Shown piece by piece: positions 29,804 through 36,818 of a DNA stretch of 44,901 bases. The DNA lies in the NCBI GenBank assembly GCA_038062165.1, contig JBBTXQ010000052.1, forward strand, positions 1-44,901, written 5' to 3'. Origin of the DNA: DATDSR01 sp038062165. Its GTDB lineage: Bacteria > Patescibacteriota > Minisyncoccia > Phycocordibacterales > DATDSR01. Below the pieces are notes generated by a model, which saw only the letters and a list, made by a program, of their open reading frames with translations, searched no databases and was not told where the DNA came from. Every line of letters starts with the position of its first letter. Position 1 is the stretch's first letter. The translations under genes were made by a program, and so were the position numbers.

Positions 29804-32356
29804 CTACTTTTTCAGAACTCTGCGTAGATACTTTGCGGTGTGAGATATGTGTGTGGTGGGCAGGAAGGAAATATCCCGAGGTGTGCCTTTGGCTACAATC
29901 TTGCCGCCCTCATCGCCGCCTTCGGGACCCATGTCTATTATCCAGTCACATGATTTGATCATATCCATGTTGTGCTCTATTACTATCACTGTATTGCCCC
30001 TATTTACCAATTTTTGCAAAATTTCTATAAGCTTTTTTACATCTTCGTAATGCAAGCCTACCGTTGGCTCATCTAAAAGGTAAATAGTTTTTGTAGTAAG
30101 AGGTCGGTATAACTCTGAACTAATTTTCACCCTCTGCGCTTCGCCACCAGAAAGAGTTGTGGCACTCTGGCCAAGTTCGAGATAACTAAGACCAACACTA
30201 TCAAGTGAATTTAGACGATCAGAGATGGCCGGGATATCTTCGAAGAATTTAACTGCCTCCTCTACTGTCATCTTCAGAATCTCGTGAATATTCTTTTTCT
30301 TATACGTGACTTCAAGCGTATCTTTATTGAAGCGCTTCCCGCCGCAGACGTCGCAAGGCACATAGACAGTGGGCAGGAAGTGCATCTCGACAGCTATCTC
30401 TCCATTCCCTTCACAGGTCTCACAACGGCCACCGTTCTTAACGTTGAATGAAAATCTTGATGGCCCCCAACCTCGAAAGCGTGCCTCTTCCGTTTCGGCG
30501 AAAATATCGCGTATATGCGACCAAGCCCCTGTATAAGTGGCTGGGTTGGATCTGGGTGTACGGCCAATGGGGCTCTGGTCTATCAAGATCGCTCGACCCA
30601 GATATTCAGTGCCCGAGAATGTGCCCACATTGTAAATTTGATTTGATCTGTAACGACGATCAAATTTGGCTTGCAGATTCTTGTGCAAGATCTCGTAGAG
30701 GAAGCTGGACTTGCCCGAACCAGACACGCCAGTAAGAGCGACCAGCCTACCCAATGGCACTTCAATATTTAAATTTTTAATGTTAAATACATTGCCACCT
30801 TGAATTTTTATCGCGCCCTTATCTTGCGTACGATACTCATCAGGAAGTTCAACTCTTTGTTCACCGCGCAGATAATCAACTGTTGTTGAGTTAAATGTGT
30901 TCTTTTTGGCAGTTAACAAATGCTCTGTCCAGTTGGCCACAACTATCTTACCCCCGTGCACGCCGGCGCCCGGGCCAATATCTACCAAGTAATCGCTCGA
31001 AAAAATTGTGTCCTCATCATGTTCTATCACAATAATTGTGTTACCAAGATCGCGCAACTCGTGCAAGGTCTTGATAAGCAAATCATTATCGCGGCTATGC
31101 AAGCCAATAGTAGGCTCATCTAGTACGTAGAGCGTACCCACTAAACGTGAGCCCAACTGGGAAGCTAGTCTGATTCTTTGCGCTTCGCCGCCCGAAAGTG
31201 TGTTGGCCCTCCGATCGAGAGCTAAATAACCTAGACCAACGTCGTTCATGAATTTAAGCCGTGATTCGATTTCCTTAATTACCACAGCACTAATCCCCTT
31301 CTCGCGGACAGTTAACCTAGTCTTGCTGAAAAACTCAATTGCATCGCGAATAGCCAGCGCGCTCACTTGCACTATGTTCTTATTCCCAATGAGCACAGCC
31401 AGAGCCTCTTTGCGTAGTCTTACACCGGAACATTCTTCGCATGGTTCTTCGCCAAACATATGCTTGGTGCCCAAGCCATGACAGACCGGGCATGCACCAA
31501 ATGGAGAGTTGAATGAGAATAACCTTGGCTCAACTTCTGGAAACGAGAAGCCGTCCCGAGGGCACGAGAACTTACTCGACATCAAGAATTCGCTATCTTT
31601 CGAGATAATCATCACCACACCGTCCGCTTCATTCAGCGCCTTCTCTACTGATTCTGACAATCTCTGTGTGAATTCCTGCCTGCCGGCAGGCAGGCTTTCC
31701 TCACTAGCATCCAGCTCGTCTACTAGTACTTCAATAGAGTGCTTCTTATTTTTATCCAGAATTATCTGCTCGCGTAAGTTTTTAAAAACTCCGTCTACTC
31801 GCACTGTTCTGTAGCCTTTGTTAAGTAGATCATAGAGAAGCTGATAGTATTCGCCCTTTCTGCCTCGCACAACCGGCGCAAGTATCTTCACATTTCCCGA
31901 AACCGGGTTTCGGGAATCCTTAGAAACCCGGTTTCTGATTGCGTTTATTATCTCTTGGGGCGCGAGCTTCTCGATCTCTTGCCCACACACCAGACAATGC
32001 GGCCGGCCAATACGCGCATATAAGACGCGCAAGTAATCATAAATTTCTGTAATCGTGGCGACAGTTGATCTGGGATTATTTGAACGCGACTTCTGGTCAA
32101 TCGAGATTGCAGGGCTAAGTCCCTCTATCTCGTCTACATCGGGCTTCTGCATTTGCCTAATAAACTGCCTCGCGTACGAGGAGAGCGACTCGACATAGCG
32201 CCTCTGACCTTCGGCGAAGATAGTGTCGAAGGCCAAACTTGACTTGCCCGATCCAGAGAGACCTGTGAAGACAACCATCTTGCCCCGTGGCAAGTCCACG
32301 TTTACATTCTTAAGATTGTGGGTGCGAGCACCCTTTATTTTGATCCAGTCCTGCAA
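29804..32356 (-). CDS. uvrA: Excinuclease ABC subunit A
   Basis: DNA damage sensor and ABC ATPase dimer. Two ATPase halves: Walker A GLSGSGKSSLAFDTIFAEGQRRYVES (about 33-58) with LSGGEAQRIRLASQLGS, and GVSGSGKSSFLYE with LSGGEAQRVKISSELYRP and YLLDEPTVGLH. Zinc module 2 is complete (GRCETCEGNG, then VPCDVCGGKRF). Module 1 is shortened (CPVCHGLGTKHMFGEEPCEECSG), which explains much of the 850 versus 940 aa. The start is TTG at 32354-32356 (QDWIKIKGARTHNLKNV follows, the true N-terminus). A TATAGA lies 5 nt upstream. Two repeat insertions occur: SLPAGRQ and SKDSRNPVSGN. Confidence 0.97.
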   Translation of the reverse strand: MQDWIKIKGARTHNLKNVNVDLPRGKMVVFTGLSGSGKSSLAFDTIFAEGQRRYVESLSSYARQFIRQMQKPDVDEIEGLSPAISIDQKSRSNNPRSTVATITEIYDYLRVLYARIGRPHCLVCGQEIEKLAPQEIINAIRNRVSKDSRNPVSGNVKILAPVVRGRKGEYYQLLYDLLNKGYRTVRVDGVFKNLREQIILDKNKKHSIEVLVDELDASEESLPAGRQEFTQRLSESVEKALNEADGVVMIISKDSEFLMSSKFSCPRDGFSFPEVEPRLFSFNSPFGACPVCHGLGTKHMFGEEPCEECSGVRLRKEALAVLIGNKNIVQVSALAIRDAIEFFSKTRLTVREKGISAVVIKEIESRLKFMNDVGLGYLALDRRANTLSGGEAQRIRLASQLGSRLVGTLYVLDEPTIGLHSRDNDLLIKTLHELRDLGNTIIVIEHDEDTIFSSDYLVDIGPGAGVHGGKIVVANWTEHLLTAKKNTFNSTTVDYLRGEQRVELPDEYRTQDKGAIKIQGGNVFNIKNLNIEVPLGRLVALTGVSGSGKSSFLYEILHKNLQAKFDRRYRSNQIYNVGTFSGTEYLGRAILIDQSPIGRTPRSNPATYTGAWSHIRDIFAETEEARFRGWGPSRFSFNVKNGGRCETCEGNGEIAVEMHFLPTVYVPCDVCGGKRFNKDTLEVTYKKKNIHEILKMTVEEAVKFFEDIPAISDRLNSLDSVGLSYLELGQSATTLSGGEAQRVKISSELYRPLTTKTIYLLDEPTVGLHYEDVKKLIEILQKLVNRGNTVIVIEHNMDMIKSCDWIIDMGPEGGDEGGKIVAKGTPRDISFLPTTHISHTAKYLRRVLKK
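31675..31694. repeat. Perfect 20-bp palindrome (GGCAGG / LPAGRQ family) in uvrA
   Basis: CCTGCCTGCCGGCAGGCAGG is fully self-complementary. It encodes EESLPAGRQEF in the UvrA insertion domain. Same family as the elements at 13717, 15277 and 19337. Confidence 0.85.
31894..31937. repeat. Double palindromic element (AACCCGGTTTC family) in uvrA
   Basis: CCCGAAA-CCGGG-TTTCGGG followed by AATCCTT and AGAAACCCGGTTTCT. It encodes RNRVSKDSRNPVSGN in frame near residue 150 of UvrA. Confidence 0.75.
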
Positions 32357-32362
32357 GTTAGT

Positions 32363-33028
32363 CTATAGAGCGACGAAGCTTGAGGCAACCATCTTGCCAC
32401 CTTGCGTAATAGGCACATCTAGGTGGTAATCGAACTGCTTGTCGCCATCGTCGTTGTGAATTACAACAAAATAAGTTTTGCCACTGATTGTATTGCGAAG
32501 GACTTCAATCTGACCAGAAGAGTAAGAACCCGGATCGAATCTCTGAGCACCAAGCATCCAACCGGGATTGCCCGACTCATCTGCATCGTGCACCACCGCC
32601 CAACCACTCGTGCTAATCGTAATAGCATCTAGATTAACTATATTGCCTGCGGGCTGATTGCTCACGCTCACAGAATTAGCGCCTGTAACATTTGCAGTCA
32701 CAGTTTGGCTACTTGCATTAGTAACAGTGCCCTGTACCTGACCACCTAAATTCAAACCACCAGTTACGCCTGTTGCCTCTGGGCTAGTCTCATCAGTCCC
32801 TGTCTGGTTCGTGTCGCTCGTATTCACATCATCTGTATTTGGAGCTTCTGTTTTTGGTGCGGTAACGTATGAGGCAATAATCCAGATAGCCAAGATTGTG
32901 ATCACTAAATAAAGCCAATGTTCTTTTCTCATGCCAGTTTTATTAGCACTATTAATCTCCTTGACATTACTATTAAAAGTTTGCGTTCTAGAATCCTTCC
33001 CAGGATTCTGTGCTTGGTTTGTATTCAT
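32363..33028 (-). CDS. Membrane-anchored surface protein with DUF7282-like domain
   Basis: 221 aa from the ATG at 33026-33028. A TATATT lies 6 nt upstream, and an in-frame upstream start would overlap it. A cytoplasmic stretch of about 40 residues precedes one transmembrane helix (HWLYLVITILAIWIIASYVTA). A Thr/Asn/Gly-rich outer spacer leads to a C-terminal domain, DAITISTSGWAVVHDADESGNPG...GKTYFVVIHNDDGDKQFDYHLDVPI, which resembles the DUF7282 beta-sandwich seen in archaeal and CPR surface proteins. It is 6 bp upstream of uvrA, but nothing links it to repair. Confidence 0.75.
   Translation of the reverse strand: MNTNQAQNPGKDSRTQTFNSNVKEINSANKTGMRKEHWLYLVITILAIWIIASYVTAPKTEAPNTDDVNTSDTNQTGTDETSPEATGVTGGLNLGGQVQGTVTNASSQTVTANVTGANSVSVSNQPAGNIVNLDAITISTSGWAVVHDADESGNPGWMLGAQRFDPGSYSSGQIEVLRNTISGKTYFVVIHNDDGDKQFDYHLDVPITQGGKMVASSFVAL
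32990..33009. repeat. Inverted repeat in the DUF7282 protein gene
   Basis: AGAATCC-TTCCCA-GGATTCT (7-bp arms), encoding NPGKDSRTQ in the cytoplasmic tail. It resembles the other in-frame repeats but is short. Confidence 0.45.
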
Positions 33029-33059
33029 GGCCGCAATATACACCTAATCTGAGTAAATG

Positions 33060-33410
33060 AAAAGGGGTCCTCTGCTTACGCTTTGGTACCCCCGCGCTTC
33101 GGCCCTCGAAAGGGCTTGGCACTTGTGGTCTCAGCTTGCGCCGAGTTTTTTCTCCTCCCACCGTGGAGGGTCGTTTTCCTGTTGGACCCCGAAGGGACAG
33201 GAAAGCACGTGATCCGAAGGACACCCCTCGGTGTTAGAGCCTTGCGACTCCAACTGCTACCCGCCGTTGGAACAGCGAGTGCTACCCAGAGGAAATCCTC
33301 CAGACTTCCGGTCCGAAGGCCTGAAGCGTGCACGACCTTCCCAAGGTCACCGCGGATTGCCTTGCGACTCTCCGAAGTGCCTTGGGAATCTTCTCTTGCG
33401 TCCTGATCCT
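33060..33410 (-). ncRNA. Large structured RNA gene, about 350 nt, family not identified
   Basis: A GC-rich segment between convergent or divergent genes, with no credible protein on either strand. On the minus strand it shows many stable tetraloop hairpins: several C(UUCG)G, CTCGGC-GCAA-GCTGAG (33130-33145), a TTCCCAAGG/CCTTGGGAA stem (33338-33346 with 33380-33388) and TTTCCTGT/ACAGGAAA (33175-33182 with 33197-33204). It ends in GGGGG...CCCC (33064-33093) plus TTTT. TTGACA/TAAGAT lies just upstream. The size suggests RNase P RNA, but I cannot find its GAGGAAAGUC or ACAGAA cores. tmRNA ends are also absent. UUCG loops exist only on the minus strand, which fixes the strand. Confidence 0.75.
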
Positions 33411-33416
33411 AGAGTT

Positions 33417-33444
33417 ATCTTACTTCCCTCAAAATTCGTGTCAA
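33417..33444 (-). promoter_or_regulatory. Strong promoter of the 350-nt RNA
   Basis: TTGACA (33439-33444), 16 bp, TAAGAT (33417-33422) on the minus strand. Transcription is expected to start near 33410. Confidence 0.7.
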
Positions 33445-33530
33445 TACCCGTAAAATAGACAAACTTCTCAAATGAGTGCAAAACCTGTGGATTCACTGGG
33501 GACAAGCTTTCTGCAGAGGTTACCCTCCGC

Positions 33531-33559
33531 TTGCGTTATTTTGCAGGTTATGATATAAT
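33531..33559 (+). promoter_or_regulatory. Promoter of the 33663 gene
   Basis: TTGCGT (33531-33536), 17 bp, TATAAT (33554-33559). Start expected near 33566, giving a leader of about 97 nt, long for this genome. Confidence 0.75.
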
Positions 33560-33573
33560 TGCTTTAGATTCCT

Positions 33574-33655
33574 TCTAGTAAGCCGCGGCGGCTGAACGAG
33601 ACGGAGCACTCTCCGTCGGCAATCCGCCGGGACCTCTCGAGCAATCTCGAAAGGA
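33574..33655 (+). promoter_or_regulatory. Structured 5' leader, possible cis-regulatory RNA
   Basis: An outer stem GGCGG/CCGCC encloses an internal loop (CTGAACGA opposite GGCAAT) and a perfect inner hairpin GACGGAG-CACT-CTCCGTC. A second small hairpin (TCTCGA...TCTCGA region) sits just before AAAGGAGC, the ribosome site. The two-stem shape with a purine-rich internal loop is riboswitch-like, but I cannot assign it to a known class. Confidence 0.5.
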
Positions 33656-33662
33656 GCAAAGT

Positions 33663-34109
33663 ATGAAGATACTGTTTGCACTGATCTTCACATTCGCAAA
33701 CCTTGCCTTATTCATGGTAACGGGAAGTAAAGAGCTACTTCCATTTCTTACGGGTATGACTGGTTGCATTGCAATCACTCTGCATTGGTCAATTGCGCGA
33801 GACAGCAAAGACAAACTGAAAAAGGTAGAGGCAGAACTAGACGATGAACGTAAGTTTCGCAGACTAGTTCTTGGCCTTTGGGATGGAGCGGGAGCACGCG
33901 TTGTGATAGAGGAAGGAGCCAAAACTGTCTTCTGGATGGAGCAGGAGGCTATCCAAGCGAGCAAGATCAGTAGTGACTACTTGCAGAAGAAGCGCGACGA
34001 GGCGGCTGACAACTTTACCCAGCTCGTTGCGGTGATCAACAAGATTACAAATGGTCACTGGGTTGACAGACTCAACCACTACCGCGAGATGTTTGCAAAG
34101 AAGGAGTAA
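33663..34109 (+). CDS. Small two-helix membrane protein with coiled coil
   Basis: 148 aa. Two hydrophobic segments at the N-terminus (ILFALIFTFANLALFMVTG and LPFLTGMTGCIAITLHWSIA) form a hairpin. A charged helical region DSKDKLKKVEAELDDERKFRR follows, probably a coiled coil, and then a cytoplasmic helical tail. The family is not recognised. It has its own strong promoter, a structured leader, AAAGGAGC before the ATG and an intrinsic terminator. It is on the strand opposite to its neighbours. It belongs with the other cassette-like single genes, and unlike them it has a long 5' leader that may regulate it. Confidence 0.7.
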   Translation: MKILFALIFTFANLALFMVTGSKELLPFLTGMTGCIAITLHWSIARDSKDKLKKVEAELDDERKFRRLVLGLWDGAGARVVIEEGAKTVFWMEQEAIQASKISSDYLQKKRDEAADNFTQLVAVINKITNGHWVDRLNHYREMFAKKE

Positions 34110-34116
34110 CTCACTG

Positions 34117-34155
34117 CAGGGCGATGGACACCAGTTCCTCGCCCTGACTTCTTTT
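34117..34155 (+). terminator. Intrinsic terminator of the 33663 gene
   Basis: CAGGGCGA (34117-34124) pairs with TCGCCCTG (34139-34146), followed by ACTTCTTTTC. Confidence 0.85.
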
Positions 34156-34208
34156 CATTATAGTCCCTGAATCTATGATGTCCGACCGGACATTTGAGAT
34201 TCAGATTC

Positions 34209-36233
34209 CTAAATCTTATTTTTTAGCAAAACTATTTCGTCTCTCAAGATCGCGGCGGTCTCGAAATCGAGCTTCTTGACTGCTTCGTTCATTTCTTTTT
34301 CTTTTTGCCTAATTACTTTTGAAGGGTTGCTGGCTAGGAGCTCACGATCGAGGGCTAGGACCATCTCGGCGGATTTCTCACGTTCGCGTTCCATGTTCTC
34401 CATAATGTCATGCACTTTCTTAGTGATCGTGACCGGCGTAATGCCATGTTTGAGATTATATGCAACCTGGATTGCGCGCCTGCGGTTAGTCTCGTCTATT
34501 GCCCGCTTCATTGAGCCGGTTACTTGATCAGCGTATAGGATCACCCTGCCCTCTACATTGCGTGCCGCACGACCGATTGTTTGAATTAGTGAAGTTTCAG
34601 AACGCAGAAAGCCTTCTTTATCAGCATCCAGAATGCCGATCAGTGCAACTTCGGGCAGATCAAGTCCCTCGCGAAGTAAATTCACGCCCACTATCACATC
34701 AAATTTGCCCTGCCTAAATTCACGCAGGATCTTGATGCGCTCAAGAGTTTTAATTTCGCTGTGCAGATATTCAGACTTAATTCCCTTTTCTTTTAAGTAC
34801 ACGCTTAAGTCCTCGGCCATTTTCTTGGTTAACGTAGTTGCTATTACCCTGAACCCCTTCGCTATCACGCCCTTTGCCTCGCTAATCAAATCCGGGATTT
34901 GCTCGCGGCAAGGCTTAATCACGAGTTCTGGATCTATCAAGCCCGTTGGTCTGATTATCTGCTCTACTATCCCACTTGGGACCTTAGATCCCAAGTTAAG
35001 TTCATACTTGCCGGGTGTGGCTGATGTGTAGATCACCTGCCCCACCCTCTCTTCGAATTCGTCAAACTTCAGCGGCCTGTTATCAAGAGCGCTCGGTAAC
35101 CTAAAGCCATGTTCTATCAACACCCTCTTTCTACTCTCATCGCCGGCGTACATGCCAGAAATCTGCGGCACTGTCACATGCGACTCGTCAATTATTGTTA
35201 GGAACTGGGGCTCGCCCCGCGGAGCTCCCTTCGTGGGAGCAGAGTGGGGGAAATAAGATAGTAACGTGTCAGGGGCAGAGCCGGGCTCGCGACCAGATAG
35301 GTGTCGCGAGTAGTTCTCGATGCCAGAGCAATATCCCACTTCTTTGATCATAGCCAAATCATAGTTTGTTCTGCGCTTCAGCCTATCTGCTTCAAGCAAC
35401 TTGCCTTCCCTCTCAAAATATTTTAATCTCTCGTTTAATTCTTCTTTAATAGACTTGACTGCGCGTTTCTGTTGGGTGGGCGTAGTGATAAAGTGCTTAG
35501 CGGGAAATAAGAAAACATTTTGCAACTCGCATTCAACTACTGAACTCACGGGATTTATTTTCTCTATCTTATTAATACCCTGCGCATTGAAGTGAATTTG
35601 GTAAACATAAGTTTCTGATACGGGCATGATCTCGACCGATCCGCCGATAGCCCTAAACGTGCCGGAGGTCAGGTCCGCATTAGTGCGAGTGTAAAAAATG
35701 CTAATCAGCTTTCGCAGAATTTCATTCCTGCTCAACTTATCTCCCACAGCTAGCTTCAGATTCTCCTTCTCATATTCATCTGGACTACCCAAGCCGTATA
35801 TACACGAAACGCTTGCAACTATGATTACATCTTTGCGCGACAACAGCGCTTGAGTACTCGCATGTCGTAATCTCTCAATCTCTTCATTTATACTCGCGTC
35901 TTTCTCAATGTACGTGTCAGTAACGGGCAAATATGCTTCGGGCTGGTAGTAGTCGTAATAACTTACAAAATAGTGCACAGCATTCTCGGGAAAGAATTCT
36001 TTGTACTCTTGAGCAAGTTGCGCGGCCAGAGTCTTATTGTGGGCGATCACGAGCGTCGGCCTCTGCAACTTTTCTATAACATTAGCAACAGTAAAAGTCT
36101 TGCCCGACCCTGTAACCCCAAGTAGTACTTGGTGTCTTTTCCCGGCGGTGAAACCGCCGGAAAGTTGTGAAATAGCCTTGGGTTGGTCTCCGGCCGGCTT
36201 GAAATCAGATTTGAGTTTGAAAACTTGACTCAT
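34209..36233 (-). CDS. uvrB: Excinuclease ABC subunit B
   Basis: Damage-verification helicase that hands DNA from UvrA to UvrC. Start at the ATG at 36231-36233 (MSQVFKLKSDFKPAGDQPKAI, 674 aa). The open frame runs 48 codons further but through the neighbour's promoter. Walker A GVTGSGKTFT, the beta-hairpin YYDYYQPEAYLP, GYCSGIENYSRHLSGREPG, DESHVTVPQ (DEAD-type box), VGVNLLREGLDLPEV and QTIGRAARN are all present, with a C-terminal UVR motif (VKKLDFETAAILRDEIV). A stretch SAPTKGAPRGEP between YFP and the DESH box is repeat-derived. TATAAT lies 10 nt before the ATG and there is no Shine-Dalgarno site. Confidence 0.97.
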   Translation of the reverse strand: MSQVFKLKSDFKPAGDQPKAISQLSGGFTAGKRHQVLLGVTGSGKTFTVANVIEKLQRPTLVIAHNKTLAAQLAQEYKEFFPENAVHYFVSYYDYYQPEAYLPVTDTYIEKDASINEEIERLRHASTQALLSRKDVIIVASVSCIYGLGSPDEYEKENLKLAVGDKLSRNEILRKLISIFYTRTNADLTSGTFRAIGGSVEIMPVSETYVYQIHFNAQGINKIEKINPVSSVVECELQNVFLFPAKHFITTPTQQKRAVKSIKEELNERLKYFEREGKLLEADRLKRRTNYDLAMIKEVGYCSGIENYSRHLSGREPGSAPDTLLSYFPHSAPTKGAPRGEPQFLTIIDESHVTVPQISGMYAGDESRKRVLIEHGFRLPSALDNRPLKFDEFEERVGQVIYTSATPGKYELNLGSKVPSGIVEQIIRPTGLIDPELVIKPCREQIPDLISEAKGVIAKGFRVIATTLTKKMAEDLSVYLKEKGIKSEYLHSEIKTLERIKILREFRQGKFDVIVGVNLLREGLDLPEVALIGILDADKEGFLRSETSLIQTIGRAARNVEGRVILYADQVTGSMKRAIDETNRRRAIQVAYNLKHGITPVTITKKVHDIMENMEREREKSAEMVLALDRELLASNPSKVIRQKEKEMNEAVKKLDFETAAILRDEIVLLKNKI
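35207..35240. repeat. Palindromic element in uvrB
   Basis: GGGGCTCGCCCC followed by GCTCCC-TTCGT-GGGAGC (35224-35240). It encodes HSAPTKGAPRGEPQF between YFP and LTIIDESH. Other UvrB proteins have only a few residues there. Confidence 0.75.
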
Positions 36234-36243
36234 GTGGCTATGT

Positions 36244-36251
36244 ATTATAAC
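36244..36251. promoter_or_regulatory. Shared divergent -10 region of uvrB and the FabZ-like gene
   Basis: The near-palindromic TGTATTATAACA gives TATAAT on the minus strand (36244-36249, 10 nt before the uvrB ATG) and TATAAC on the plus strand (36246-36251), with TTGACT 15 bp upstream at 36225-36230. One site may fire in both directions. Confidence 0.5.
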
Positions 36252-36273
36252 ATATTTTCGGAGGACCGCCACC

Positions 36274-36756
36274 ATGCCAAGGCAGATCGAGATCACTTCG
36301 CCATCAGCAATTGCGCACGCTCTCATAGTTGGCTCGTTCCCGCCAGTTACCCAACTGCTACCACACCGCGGCATCATGCTCCTCGTCGATCAAGTGGAGT
36401 TCTACGACGAGAACGTGATCACCGCAACCTACCGCGTGCCCAGCGAGCCCTTCTGGGCTGCCGGGCACTTCCCCCCGCCCGTGGGCCCCATCATGCGTGG
36501 CGTCGATATCATCGAGGCGATGGCCCAAACGGCCGGTTGCCACGTCAAGCTCACCACCGGCAAGGAAGCAAAGAGCGGCGTGCTCGTGGGAGTCGACGGC
36601 GCAAGGTTCAGCTCCAAGGTCTTGCCTGGAGACACCCTCACTATCATGGCCATGCACCTGAGGGGCAACGGCAGGCTCCGCGTCTACCATGCGACAGCGA
36701 TGCGAGAGAGCAAGACGGTCGCTCAGAGCAACCTCAAGATCGTGCTAACCAGCTAA
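36274..36756 (+). CDS. FabZ-like 3-hydroxyacyl dehydratase (hotdog fold)
   Basis: 160 aa from the ATG at 36274, with CGGAGGA 8 nt upstream. The FabZ/FabA-type active site is readable: LLPHRGIMLLVDQV (about 28-41), GHFPPPVGPIMRGVDIIEAMAQTAG with His65 and Glu81 as catalytic pair, and VDGARFSSKVLPGDTLTI. In known enzymes this dehydrates 3-hydroxyacyl-ACP. No other fatty-acid synthesis gene is in the window, so the true substrate is open. Strongly GC-rich, plus strand against a minus-strand background, with its own terminator: one of five cassette-like genes. It is divergent from uvrB and shares a promoter region. Confidence 0.85.
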   Translation: MPRQIEITSPSAIAHALIVGSFPPVTQLLPHRGIMLLVDQVEFYDENVITATYRVPSEPFWAAGHFPPPVGPIMRGVDIIEAMAQTAGCHVKLTTGKEAKSGVLVGVDGARFSSKVLPGDTLTIMAMHLRGNGRLRVYHATAMRESKTVAQSNLKIVLTS

Positions 36757-36762
36757 CCTGTG

Positions 36763-36818
36763 GGCTCCACGCCCGCTCAACCATCCCCTACCAGACGGCG
36801 GGGGATGAGCCATTTTAT
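36763..36818 (+). terminator. Terminator-like hairpin after the FabZ-like gene
   Basis: CATCCCC (36782-36788) pairs with GGGGATG (36801-36807) inside GGCT/AGCC, followed by ATTTTAT. It overlaps the 3' end of the convergent tgt gene. Confidence 0.6.

Noticed and set aside
33060..33410. RNase P RNA as a firm call
   Set aside because: Size and context fit, but the core sequences GAGGAAAGUC and ACAGAAxxCGGCUUA are not found on either strand, so it is left unnamed.
33083..33458. Open frames of 75-107 codons on both strands of the 33 kb intergenic region
   Set aside because: They have low-complexity, Pro/Arg-rich products, no ribosome site, and overlap dense tetraloop hairpins on one strand. An RNA gene explains the segment better.
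35278..35310. CTCGCGAC/GTCGCGAG inverted repeat in uvrB as another inserted element
   Set aside because: It encodes YSRHLSGREPG, which is a native conserved UvrB motif.
36234..36377. A 48-codon N-terminal extension of uvrB
   Set aside because: It runs antisense through the start of the FabZ-like gene and through the uvrB -10 box, and other UvrB proteins begin at the internal ATG.
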